A DNA stretch of 64,000 nucleotides from Azolla caroliniana (Eukaryota; Polypodiophyta). Positions 42,650 to 52,433 of the stretch are shown piece after piece; the stretch's first letter is position 1, and every line of letters starts with the position of its first letter. Both the position numbers and the translations under genes were made by a program. The notes beneath the pieces are model-generated. The model worked only from the letters and a program-made list of their open reading frames with translations, searched no databases and was not told the origin of the DNA. The stretch lies in contig JBHGNT010000001.1 of the NCBI GenBank assembly GCA_043228905.1, forward strand, positions 23,250,001 to 23,314,000, given 5' to 3'.

Positions 42650-43543
42650 GAAGTTGATCGGGCCGCGACGGCGATCGCCGACGAACGTGCGGAAAATACA
42701 AGACGGTTGGACGAGGCGGAGAAGGTCCGGATGGAGCTCCAGAGGCAGCAGCAGGAAGGAAAGGAGAGAGCGTCAACGGTATTGCAGAATTTACAAAGCA
42801 CATATCAAAGGCAATTGACGCATTACAAGGAGCAGGCAGAAGACAACGTCAAAATCATCAAGCAATTGAAGGAGGAACGGCAGGCTGCGGAGACCAAATC
42901 GCAGTTGGGAACGGGCCGGATTCAGTGCATCCTCTGGGCATGGTTGAATCAGACAAAACGCTTGATTGACGAAAGCTTCATAAGATGGTGGACAAAGTGG
43001 GCACAAAACGCGGCAGAACTCCAATTACTACGGGCAGACGTGGCAAACCGGCGGAAGGAAGGAGATGATTGTTACACGTTGACTTCCGAGGACTTCACCA
43101 CCATACGGGACGAGTTGGCCGATGACTTCCAAGTCCTGGCGGATGAACAGTTGGCGCAGGTCCGGCAACTCGTAGCTCAGCTAGACGATGATAGGCTGGA
43201 CGCTCAAATCCAGTTTGAAAGCTACGAGCGGTCCCGGGTTCGGGAAGAAAAAGCACGGGAAGCGGCAACGGTTAACCTTAGTGATGAGGAACCGTCGCCG
43301 GCCGAGGGCCAGCCTGGAACCAGTCAACCGAAGACCACTACGACGGAGGGGGCAACGACGGAGACGCCGGTGTCAGAGCAACAAACGGAGGAGCAGCCGC
43401 AACCGCCACCAACGGACCCGTCGCAGCAGCCATCAACAGAGCAGCAACAACAACCACAACAACAACAACAACAACAACCAATTCCAGATGAACCATTGGA
43501 GACTCTCGAACAAAGCATTCTGGATATTTTGGACGAGGAATAG
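42650..43543 (+). CDS. Unassigned coiled-coil, Gln/Pro-rich ORF
   Basis: Open for 297 codons from just after a UAG at 42647-42649; the first AUG is at 42731. Residues up to about 210 are highly charged and heptad-like (ENTRRLDEAEKVRMELQRQQ, VLADEQLAQVRQLVAQLDDD), predicting a long coiled coil. The C-terminus is acidic, Thr/Pro-rich and contains a polyglutamine run interrupted by one Pro (residues about 262-275), ending ETLEQSILDILDEE. Its 5' end looks truncated. It lies within LTR K. No domain is recognised: it could be the end of a gag of an unknown retrotransposon (an LTR-like sequence follows at 43667-44033) or a captured gene piece. Confidence 0.5.
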   Translation, partial: EVDRAATAIADERAENTRRLDEAEKVRMELQRQQQEGKERASTVLQNLQSTYQRQLTHYKEQAEDNVKIIKQLKEERQAAETKSQLGTGRIQCILWAWLNQTKRLIDESFIRWWTKWAQNAAELQLLRADVANRRKEGDDCYTLTSEDFTTIRDELADDFQVLADEQLAQVRQLVAQLDDDRLDAQIQFESYERSRVREEKAREAATVNLSDEEPSPAEGQPGTSQPKTTTTEGATTETPVSEQQTEEQPQPPPTDPSQQPSTEQQQQPQQQQQQQPIPDEPLETLEQSILDILDEE

Positions 43544-43666
43544 CAAGGGTCGGATGTGGATTCGACGTACAAGGTACTATCCCACGGGCGTGCCATGTGT
43601 TACCAGCCCGGCCGGCAAAGGAGTCCTGAGTGTGAAACGGGGAGTCATTTAATTAGTAGGAATGGT

Positions 43667-44034
43667 TGTAGGTAAGCTATGAGTGTGGACGGACGGACCG
43701 GAATCGGTGTGCCATTCCAGATCCGGACCGATCCCGAACAGGTGCGGATGGCACCGTTTTGTAATACAAACCGGAAACCTATTTAAAGGCCCGGATACAA
43801 TGTAATGAACAACAGTTAAGTAATAAAGCTTAGTGTTGTTATCTCTCTGTGTTAATTGTCGTTCCACATTCATTGTTATATCTTACGCGTGTGAATACTA
43901 AGGACAATCTTGCTAAGTAACTTAATTAAGTCGGATTAATCGTTGAGTCTAATCATGTTGCCGTAACACCTCTTTGGTGAAGTGTCTTCCGTAGACACCC
44001 TGTGTTAGGCCATTGTCCGGCCCTAAGAGTTAAC
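43667..44034 (+). repeat. LTR-like sequence after the coiled-coil ORF (putative)
   Basis: Starts TGTAGGTAAGC after a weak purine stretch, contains ATTTAAAGG (TATA-like) near 43783 and AATAAAGC (poly(A) signal) near 43822, and ends at ACACA before LTR K resumes. No second copy in the window, so only suggestive. Confidence 0.35.
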
Positions 44035-44603
44035 ACAAGACCCCAATCGGCGCAACGAGCCCGTGAGCTCCCCGATCGGCGGCTTGGCAGTAGGTAGCTA
44101 TTGCAACCTAGTCTACCTTAGTTCGGCTCAAAGTAGGCGTTGTAACAATCCCATTCATGTACATAAATACATATAAGAACTTCTATGTGCTTCTATGTAG
44201 CCGCGTTGGTGTCTCTAGTTCCCTTCCCTAGTGTATGTGTGTGTGTGTGTGTGTGCGTGCCCGCGAGCACAATGAACCGGATCTTGGTCTGCGTACTTAT
44301 TATTATGCATATAAATATATATTATACGTGAATATCTATCGGGCCTTCTGTACATATGGTGCGCGAAGAGCCAGCGGGTGTGAGTACTATGTACGCATGT
44401 GCTCTTCCTCTACGCGTTCCAGTCGTATTTCGGGACACGCCCGGATCGGTTGTCTCCGGGTCGCATCCGAAACCGTTCTGGCTGGAGTCGCGACGGCATA
44501 TCCGGCTCTGGAGAACTCGACCTTCCGGAATCCCATCTCTCCCCAGTCCAAGACCCTGGTGGTTCCACCCGGATCCAACACGTACGCGCGGATTTCCGCG
44601 ACA

Positions 44604-46278
44604 ACGAACCCGCACACATCACTATGAACAAGTTGTAATTTTCTTGCAATGTGTGTATGACTATCTTTTGGAAGAGAAGCATGATGCATTTTTGCAAGAA
44701 TGCAACCTTCACATGCATGTTTTTCAATGGACTCAAGTGTAGGCAACCCAATAACCATATCCTTCTTTTGCAAGTGGAGCAAACTATTGAAGTTCAACTG
44801 CCCAAAATGAGCATTCCAAAGCTCCATTTCAGCCATGGAAGAAGTATGGACAACCAAGGCATTTAAGGCAGCCTTCTTGTATGTATCCAAGCAATAAAAG
44901 CCATTGCATAATGTACCAGACATCACAATAACATTGCCATTGCTGAAATCATGAACCATGCACTTATCATCAACAAAATGTACATGAAGTCCTGCTTTGG
45001 CAATCAAAGGAACCGAAATTAAGTTCTTCTTAATACCCTACACATACAATACATTCTTCAAGATGACAACACCTCCATTTGCAGCCATAAGCTCAATTTC
45101 TCCTATTCCAATGATAGGATAAGAGGCATTGTTTGCACACACCACATGTCCTCCTTTGGGTGCATCGTTCAAGGATGCAAAAAAACTTTTGCATGAAGTA
45201 ATGTGCTTTGAAGCACCACTATCAAAGAACCAATCCAAATCAATCTCGCTTACAACCATACACTTAGAGAGCAATGATGCATCATAATGATATGTAACAA
45301 TACATGCCCAATAGTCCTGGGCCATGTTTGCTTCATCACTCTTTGCACATGAAGAATTTTCAGCAATGGTCATGCCACATTCCTTCTTCTTCTCATTGTG
45401 CTTACCAAGCTTTCTAACTTCATCAATAGTATGATCAACCTTCCAGCAATATTTGCCTATCTTCTTCTTTTGCGAATCACCATCATTAGAGGAATAAGTG
45501 GAAAAGGACGGTTGAGGCTTTGGTTTTGATGAACCAAAAGTTGAACCATACTTGCTTTTTCCCTTTTGTGAGATAGCAAGTGCTTGTGTTCCCTCTTTCA
45601 AACCACTTCTATTCACTCTAGATTGTTCTTCTTGCAAAAGAAGAGACACAACCTCATCAAATGCATACATATTGGTATTCCCTTTTGAAACTAAAGGGAT
45701 TGTAGTAGCAAAGCTTTGAAAAGATTCGAGTAATCCTTTCAACAACGTAGAGATGAGTGATGTATTCGGAATGATCTCATCTATGTTCGCCAATTGCTCT
45801 TTCAAATCTTTGATGCGTGTCACATACACATCTACTAACTCATTTTCAGCCATATATACATCCTCAAGTTGCTTTTTCAAATATGCAACATGTGCTTCGT
45901 TACGCACGGCATACAAAGAAGCAAGAGTGTCCCGTCTCTGTTTTGATGTAGAGCATGAACGAATATATGTGGAACTATATGACCCTTCACAAAAACTGCA
46001 ATCAATGCATGAGCTTGAGCATTTTTTCCATCCCATCTAAGTTGCTCCTATGTAGGTGGAGTAGATGAAGCCATTATGCTCGAAAAAGAACCTGTATCTG
46101 TGATAGTAGATTGTGAAGTAGAAGGACCGGTGGGATGCCGATCTACATCTACCACTATGTTCCATAGTTGTTTGGCCACAAGAACGTGTTTCAACATGTA
46201 GGGCCACATCGGGTAGTTAGTCCCATCAAGATTATCTTCAGCTTGAAGCCTGCCAAACAAGTCACTGTTGTTTGCCAT
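44604..46278 (-). pseudogene. Copia L gag, protease, integrase start
   Basis: Gag starts MANNSDLFGRLQAEDNLDG, then YPMWPYMLKHVL, a frame break near 46050, a long open part 45038-46036 (RNEAHVAYLKKQLEDVYMAE, FATTIPLVSKGNTNMYAFDE), a degenerate zinc knuckle (KYCWKVDHTIDEVRKLGKH), protease WFFDSGASKHITSC near 45200 (DSG intact), a stop at 45038, pre-integrase LWNAHFGQLNFNSLL near 44810 and HIARKLQLVHSDVCG at the truncation. The frame is nearly intact for 540 codons. Confidence 0.8.
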
Positions 46279-46519
46279 TTCACCAAAGAACAAGAAAGTG
46301 GCAAAATCTTACCTCAACGAAATCTGAAATGAGTGCTAAAATTTCAGCTCACAAACTGTCACTTGGATGGCGATTTTGACTACACAAACGGCTTCAAAAT
46401 CGGGGTAAAACAATAGGGTACTGAAATTCACTTATCTATATTCGGAAGTTGATTTGCATAGTTAAAAGTGCATGCGCGCTGCGACGCGGAAAACCGAAGA
46501 TGGAGAAGATGAAGAACCT

Positions 46520-46531
46520 GCTCTAATACCA
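46520..46531 (-). promoter_or_regulatory. PBS, initiator tRNA-Met type (copia L)
   Basis: TGGTATTAGAGC on the minus strand, 11/12. Confidence 0.8.
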
Positions 46532-46535
46532 CTAT

Positions 46536-46729
46536 TGGGTGCGTGGAAGAGTGAGAGACACACAAGAAGCATACAGAAGAAGCACAAATGCAGCACTCAC
46601 ACAGAGAAGACAATGCTTGGAATATCAAGCTCTCTATTGATGAAAAATTACTAAACTAAAGTAAGAGCTGAAATATATTTGTAAGTACTAAGTACAACCA
46701 CATATGAGTGAATCATGTATGTGGTAACA
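46536..46729 (-). repeat. Copia L 5' LTR (putative limits)
   Basis: About 194 bp, TGTTACCACATACATG to CACGCACCCA on the minus strand. The far end was picked from TG..CA ends and the start of M gag sequence, without a second LTR. Confidence 0.55.
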
Positions 46730-46753
46730 TGGGGAAAAAACCTCTAGCCGGCA

Positions 46754-47625
46754 CTAGAATAAAAAATGCCCATGCATAGGGAAAAGATTCACATCAAAGC
46801 TATCCAAGGAACATATAAGTGTAACAGGTGAGTCGGAAGAACCTGTATTCCTCTCGAATTTTCTACTTTTATGACCAACGGTCACAAACTTGGTGCACAG
46901 CCTTCCTGCAATGTGTGCAATAGTTGTTCGATGGTGCACCGCTTGACTTCGACCATTGTTGGTCATGTATCCCTCTTGACCTGCTTTGATCGTCGTAAAT
47001 CCTCCGAGCTGTTCCCCAGGAGAAGTGAGCTTCGGCACTAACGTCGAGGGGGAGTCCCATCGACTTTCTTCGAATCACTTGTTACAACATCGCCCCAATT
47101 GCATCATCGGGCATCAACTTTGCGGAGTTGTTGGTGATAGTTGTGCAAAATACTTCCCAACTCATCGGGAGGCTCGAGGGGAGCACAAGTGCCTTGACTT
47201 CTTCTTCGAAATTTAGGCCTTGCGAGGAGAGTTATGTCAGCGCCCAACTAAAGGTGTCGACATGGGAGGTCTATTGCTCTCTCCCTCTTCTTCACATTGA
47301 ACAACTAACGAATAAAGATGAGTTTGGAGAAGCTCAACTTCTTCTCATGTAACGATTGAAGCTTCTCCCATAGGTCGAACACAGTCAACTCTTTTGCCAT
47401 ACTAAAGTAGACGTTCTCAACTAGATGTGTTCGAATGGTTGATCTCGTGATCTCCTCAAGAGACCACCATTCTTCTGTTGTCATCGTTGATGGTCTGTTA
47501 TTGTGCTTGATTGCCTCGATTTGGCATCCTATGATCAGCACATCCTTCATCATCTCCTTCCATAGGGCAAAGTTTTTGTCGTCGAACTTTATGATCTCAC
47601 AACTTGTGCCGGATGTCGAGGCCAT
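46754..47625 (-). pseudogene. gag: Copia M gag, broken
   Basis: Starts MASTSGTSCEIIKFDDKNFA at 47625, then WKEMMKDVLIIGCQIEAIKH, STIRTHLVENVYFSMAKELT and LWEKLQSLHEKKLSFSKL. Stops from about 47305 on. Fragments to 46754 include a damaged zinc knuckle (YCTHCRKAVHQVC). Cut by copia L at its 3' side. The first about 130 bp are duplicated at 53703-53835. Confidence 0.75.
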
Positions 47626-47710
47626 TGTTCTTATGGAGGTTTTTGTCAGCCTAGTCTTTTCCTTCAATCTTCTTGCTCTTCTTATACGGACATTATATGG
47701 GTTCCAATTC

Positions 47711-48567
47711 GTTCTTATACCACTTGCTAACACCGGTGGTGCCTGGTAGACTATGCACAGATCGTGTGAAAGCTTGTATTGGATCTTGGCGTGGAGCGGG
47801 CAAGCGTATAGTAAGCATGAGGTCTTGTGTTCTACTCATGATACGAGTTATATTAAGTATCACAAATATACACAAGTATATAGCAAAGAGGAGATCTTGC
47901 ATTATTCAACGTCATCTTGTACATGGAGGAATGCCTCCTATTTATACATGAGATCACTTAGCCCTAACTCCAAAGGAGCGTTCACACTAGAACATACAAT
48001 AGTGAGAGTAGGACTTTTAACCCAAATTTTATAAAGGTTTCTTTCTTAATCTATCATTTTCAGCCTAAAAAGAGGCCTTTTTTATCAAGTTATTGTGTAA
48101 ATCCTTTGTAATCTCATTTTCCTTGTGCTAATCGCATGATTTGATCCAAACCTCCGTATTCACCGTTGTGATGAGAGTGAGAGGAGGAAGGTGAGGAGCT
48201 CGTTGTTCCTTCAACGCATATGAGCTTTCAACTCCAACAAGCTTTCAACTATAGAGAGCTTTTGACTCTATAGAACCTTAGACTTTGGTGACCTTTTGAC
48301 TCCCACAACCCTTCGATTGTGATGAGTTTTCGACTCTTACGAACTTTCAAGTCTTACAAGCTTTTGAGCTATCTAGTCTTATGATCTTTTAACTCCTAGG
48401 AGTTTTTGACTCCCCAAACATTTACACGACTTCATAAATTGTGTCCCATGCAAATTGCCACAACAAGAAATATGTGAGAATGGTATATTTCCATCCCATG
48501 CAAATTGTAGGGATCAAATGTCAAAATTTAAAGAAGCCGAGAGGATACTCGAAAGGTATGTGATTGA
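47711..48567 (-). repeat. Copia M PBS, LTR and flank
   Basis: A PBS-like TGGTATAAGAAC (minus strand, 47711-47722; 10/12 to tRNA-Met) precedes an LTR end at 47725 (CACCGGTGTTAGCA). TATA-like TATAAATAGG lies near 47940 on the minus strand. The outer LTR end was not fixed. 48190-48430 is a degenerate minisatellite of about 20 bp units (CTTTTGACTC-like). The whole stretch recurs at 53935-54777. Confidence 0.5.
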
Positions 48568-48675
48568 TGTTAGGATTTCGGTCCCTTCGGATGGGATATG
48601 AGTACCCGGCAATGAAGGCCCAGTGAAAACTGGATGATGAAGGCCCGATGAGAACCTCTCACCGGATGAAGGGAC
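48568..48675 (+). repeat. Start of D' LTR, first duplicate
   Basis: TGTTAGGATTTCGGTCC to AAGGGAC, identical but for one base to 54778-54885. The preceding ATTGA is the D' target duplication. It is cut by element D. Confidence 0.85.
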
Positions 48676-49493
48676 TAACGGGAACTACAACGCTCCCTCT
48701 ACGCAACGCTCGGCCACAACCGAGCTTAGGTTCATACACAGAAAACGGAAAATAAAGAACGACACAATGGAAGAGAAGAGTACGCAGGATGTTTACGTGG
48801 AAAACCCAAACTAAGGGAAAAAAACCACAGCAGCCCACAGGCTGCAAACTATCACTATGTTGGAATGTACAAACAATGAGTTCACGGAGGCGACGACCTC
48901 GTGCTCACGATCTTCGCCACAGGCGGCGGTTACAACAGAGGCAGCGACCTCTTTCTCTCTCTCTCTCTCTGTACACTATTACGTGCTCTCTCTTCTTCTT
49001 CTTGCACCAACAAGAAAAATGACAACAACAACAGTAACTAAAAGTTTGCCCTAAGTCATATTTATACTAATATGACTTTTCGGCTATTTACAAATATAGC
49101 CTCGATGGACTCTCAGAAACATATTTACGAATATGTCTCTTCATCCGGTTCTCACCGGGTCTGCACCATCCGGCTCTCCGTAGCCGGGTACTCCTCATCC
49201 GGATCTCACCGGGTCTGCACCATCCGGCTCTCCGTAGTCGGGTACTCCTCATCCGGTTCTCACCGGGTCTACGTCATCCGGCTCTCCGTAGCCGGGTACT
49301 CCTCATCTGGTTCTCACCAGGTCTACACCATCCGGCTCTCCGTAGCCGGGTATTCCTCATCCAGATCTCACCGGGTCTGCACCATCTGGCTCTCCATAAC
49401 CGGGTACTCCTCATCCGGTTTCGGCCTCGGCCGAGTTTGTTCATCGGCACTGTTCTTCTCTCTTCCCATCCGGAGGGACCTGTCTCCTAACAA
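48676..49493 (-). repeat. Copia D 3' LTR
   Basis: 818 bp, TGTTAGGAGACAGG at its start; the end is mutated to TA. Has five copies of a 54-bp U3 repeat (49144-49420), a TATA box TATAAATATG near 49065 on the minus strand and (CT)n near 48951. Confidence 0.9.
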
Positions 49494-49502
49494 ACTCCCC
49501 CT

Positions 49503-52433
49503 TCACTCCGGCATGGGGTGTCTTACCAGTCCGATCCGCTTCCGGCATGCATACAGCTTGTCGGGTATCAGAACTTTGGTCTGCATATCTGACCCGTTCT
49601 CGGCCGTGTGGATCTTCGACAGTGCGAACTCTTGGTCATCTACTCTTTCCCGAATCCAGTGATATCTTCGCGGGATATGCTTCGTCCGAGAATAGTAGGC
49701 CGCATTCTTAGCAAGGTGGATGGCACTTTGACTGTCGCAATAGAGCCGGTATTCATCTTGCCGGATACCGAGCTCTCCGATGAAGTCCTTCATCCATAAG
49801 ATTTCCTTGCCGGCTTCCACAGCCGCCATGTACTCCGCCTCTGTGGTTGACAACGCAACCATCTTCTGCAGCCTCGACAGCCACGAAACAGCTCCCCCTG
49901 CATATGTCATTACATACCCGGATGTAGACCGGCTGGTATCCACATCAGCCGACATGTCCAAATCGGTGAAACCGTCCAGTTGAGGTTTTCTAGAGCCGAA
50001 TCGGAGACACATATTTGAAGTGCCCTTCAAATACCGGAGTATCCATTTGACCGCGTTCCAGTGCTCCTTGCCGGGATTGCTCATAAACCGGCTCACCACT
50101 CCGACTGCATATCCTATGTCCGGTCGGGTACAAACCATTGTGTACATCAAGCTCCCGACGGCAGAGGCATATGGAATCTTCATCATATCCGCCTTCTCTG
50201 CTTTCGTCTTCGGGCTTTGCTTACCGGATAGCTTGCAGTTTGCCGGAAGTGTCGATCCGACCGGTTTCACATCTGACATGTTGAACCGATGAAGCACCTT
50301 TGTCACGTACTTCTCTTGTGACAACCATAATTGCTTCGTTGACCGGTTCCGAATGATGTGCATCCCCAGCATCTGTCTTGCCAGACCCACGTCTTTCATT
50401 GAGAAGGTCCGGTTGAGAGCCTTCTTCAGCATCCGTATTTTGACTTGGTCACATCCGACAATCAACATGTCATCCACGTACAGAAGGAGTATTAGGAAGT
50501 CGCCTCCTTCGAACTTCTTCACAAACACGCAGTGATCGGCCTGCGTCTTGTGGTACCCTTGATTGGTCATGAAGGAATCGAACTTCCGGTACCATTGTCG
50601 GGGAGCCTGCTTTAGTCCGTACAAGCTCTTCTTCAGCCGGCATACCAAGTGCTCCTTCCCTTTCTCCACAAATCCCTCCGGTTGTTGCATGTAGATCTCC
50701 TCTTCGAGGTCGCCGTGAAGGAATGTCGTCTTCACGTCGAGCTGCTCTACCTCAAGGTCCATGCTTGCCGCTATACTCAGCACCGTCCGGATGGAGGTCA
50801 TCTTTACAACCGGGGCAAATATCTCGTCGAAGTCCACGCCCTTCTTCTGCTGGAACCCCTTCACCACGATCCTGGCTTTGTATCTCGGGGGGTTCCCGAC
50901 ATCTCCCGGTTTCAACTTGTACACCCACTTGTTTCGGAGTGCCCGCTTTCCTTTCCGCAACTCCACCAATTCGTACGTATGGTTCTCATGCAAGGAATCC
51001 ATCTCGTCCTGCATGGCACTTAACCATTTGCGGTTGTGGGTGTCATCCTTCGCTTCTTCAAAGCTTTCTGGCTCCCCCTCATCGGTCAGCAAAACATGCT
51101 CTGCATCCGGAAATCTCCGGGGGGCCCTTCTCTCTCTGAGAGGATATCTCCGTCTTCGGGCTTCGGTAATCGGCTCCTCCACTTGCTCTTCATCCGAATC
51201 CGATTCGAGGTCTTGGCCGGTTCCGGTTTCAGCTTCCACTACTTCTTCTTCAGCCTGTTCGGTATCCTCATCGTAACCAGTTGGTCCCTCGAGTGCTAAC
51301 CGGTCTCTTGCCGGTTGGGTCTGCTCATCGTAGAGTTGATCCTTACCGGTCGACTCAGAGTTCATTATCTTCTTCTCCGACTCCCAGTCGGCGAGCGTCT
51401 TGTCCTCCATGAAGATAATATCTCGACTCTGGAATACCTTCTTGTCGACCAAGTCCCACACTCGGTAACCGAACTCATCGTCACCGTAACCGAGGAATAT
51501 GCATGGCCAAGTCTTTGGATCTAACTTTCCTCTCCGGTCCTTAGCTACATGCACGTACGCGAGACACCCGAATACCTTCAGATGCCGGTAGGACACTTCC
51601 TTACCGGTCCAGACTCTCTGTGGCGTGTCTCCGTCCAAGGGTACTGAGGGTAATCTGTTTATCACGTATGTCGCTGTCGACAGTGCCTCAGCCCAAAACT
51701 TCTTGGGTAGTCTTGCATGCGCTAGCATACTCTGAACCCTCTCCATTATGGTCCGGTTCATCCTCTCGGCCAGTCCGTTTAGTTCCGGCGTCTTCGGCAC
51801 GGTAAATTCGAGCCGGATTCCCTTTGAGCGGCAGTACTCCTCGAACTGCCCCCGGTATTCTCCTCCGTTATCTGCTAGAACCACCTTCAGCTTCCGGTCG
51901 GTTTCTCTTTCCACTCTCGCATGGAGCTCTTTGAAGATGGATAGCACCTGATCCTTCGTCTTCAACGGTGTGGCCCACAGCTTCCGGCTGTGGCCATCTA
52001 TGAACGTCACAAAGTACTGCGCTCCGGCATGTGACTTCGTGTCTACCTGACACACATCCGTATGCACCAACTCCAGTGGTGCATTATGTCTCATCAGTGG
52101 CCTTGGTCGGAAGGAGGTCCGGTCCTGCTTACCGGCCAGACAATCAGTGCACTTCTCTAAGTGCACGTTCTTCACTGGAATGAGGTTGTCGTCTGCAAGC
52201 CTCTTCATCCCCTTCTCACTCATATGACACAGCCTCTTGTGCCACAGCTCACCGGCAGTGTCGGATGCCACGTTCCCTTCTTCCGGGCATAACCGGGCAT
52301 TCATCAGGTACAGTGTGTTTACCTTCCGGGCCCGAGCCACAATCAGGCTCCCTTTGTTGAACTTCATGACACCGTTCCGGATGCTACCCGTGTAGCCCTC
52401 ATCATCTAGCCGACCGGCTGATATCAGGTTCAG
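49503..52433 (-). CDS. pol: Copia D integrase, reverse transcriptase, RNase H
   Basis: Open frame of about 976 codons after the UGA at 52434-52436; the first AUG in it is at 52367. Order: GAG_pre-integrase with LWHKRLCHMSEKGM; integrase with VHTDVCQ (Asp), LADNGGEYRG (Asp) and LNGLAERMNRT (Glu); FWAEALSTATYVINRLPS; acidic linker; RT with LDVKTTFLHGDLEEEIYMQQ and catalytic LLLYVDDMLIVG; RNase H with LYCDSQSAIHLAKNAAYYSR and RYHWIRERV; ending RLVRHPMPE. All catalytic residues I can check are present. The wording fits the Tork/Tnt1 lineage. It carries no frameshift, unlike its relative D'. Expression is doubtful because the 5' LTR is truncated. Confidence 0.9.
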   Translation of the reverse strand: MNLISAGRLDDEGYTGSIRNGVMKFNKGSLIVARARKVNTLYLMNARLCPEEGNVASDTAGELWHKRLCHMSEKGMKRLADDNLIPVKNVHLEKCTDCLAGKQDRTSFRPRPLMRHNAPLELVHTDVCQVDTKSHAGAQYFVTFIDGHSRKLWATPLKTKDQVLSIFKELHARVERETDRKLKVVLADNGGEYRGQFEEYCRSKGIRLEFTVPKTPELNGLAERMNRTIMERVQSMLAHARLPKKFWAEALSTATYVINRLPSVPLDGDTPQRVWTGKEVSYRHLKVFGCLAYVHVAKDRRGKLDPKTWPCIFLGYGDDEFGYRVWDLVDKKVFQSRDIIFMEDKTLADWESEKKIMNSESTGKDQLYDEQTQPARDRLALEGPTGYDEDTEQAEEEVVEAETGTGQDLESDSDEEQVEEPITEARRRRYPLRERRAPRRFPDAEHVLLTDEGEPESFEEAKDDTHNRKWLSAMQDEMDSLHENHTYELVELRKGKRALRNKWVYKLKPGDVGNPPRYKARIVVKGFQQKKGVDFDEIFAPVVKMTSIRTVLSIAASMDLEVEQLDVKTTFLHGDLEEEIYMQQPEGFVEKGKEHLVCRLKKSLYGLKQAPRQWYRKFDSFMTNQGYHKTQADHCVFVKKFEGGDFLILLLYVDDMLIVGCDQVKIRMLKKALNRTFSMKDVGLARQMLGMHIIRNRSTKQLWLSQEKYVTKVLHRFNMSDVKPVGSTLPANCKLSGKQSPKTKAEKADMMKIPYASAVGSLMYTMVCTRPDIGYAVGVVSRFMSNPGKEHWNAVKWILRYLKGTSNMCLRFGSRKPQLDGFTDLDMSADVDTSRSTSGYVMTYAGGAVSWLSRLQKMVALSTTEAEYMAAVEAGKEILWMKDFIGELGIRQDEYRLYCDSQSAIHLAKNAAYYSRTKHIPRRYHWIRERVDDQEFALSKIHTAENGSDMQTKVLIPDKLYACRKRIGLVRHPMPE

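Larger units (their letters stand above)
42309..44603 (+). mobile_element. Element K: tRNA-Trp family 3' end with replaced LTR centre
   Basis: 42309-42451 matches the 3' internal end of element B and finishes in the polypurine tract GGTGGGGGCGGA. The LTR starts at 42452 (TGTTGTGAGGATTTG) and follows the family to 42638 (TTGTTACGC). It resumes at about 44035 (CAAGACCCCAATCGG) and ends GCGACA at 44603. About 165 bp of normal LTR, including the TATA box, are replaced by 1.4 kb of unrelated sequence. ACGA follows, consistent with the family's 4-bp duplication. Confidence 0.7.
44604..46729 (-). mobile_element. Copia L, 5' part
   Basis: Minus-strand copia: LTR 46536-46729, PBS 46520-46531, gag from 46278, protease, pre-integrase and the start of integrase (QLVHSDVCG near 44610), cut there by element K. 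Inserted in the gag of copia M, whose sequence continues at 46754. Confidence 0.75.

Noticed and set aside
49143-49430. Regularly spaced 54-bp repeats resembling a CRISPR array
   Set aside because: Units are contiguous without unique spacers and sit in the U3 of an LTR in a plant genome.
50649-51276. Several open frames on the plus strand
   Set aside because: Antisense of the intact copia D pol; composition follows its codon pattern.
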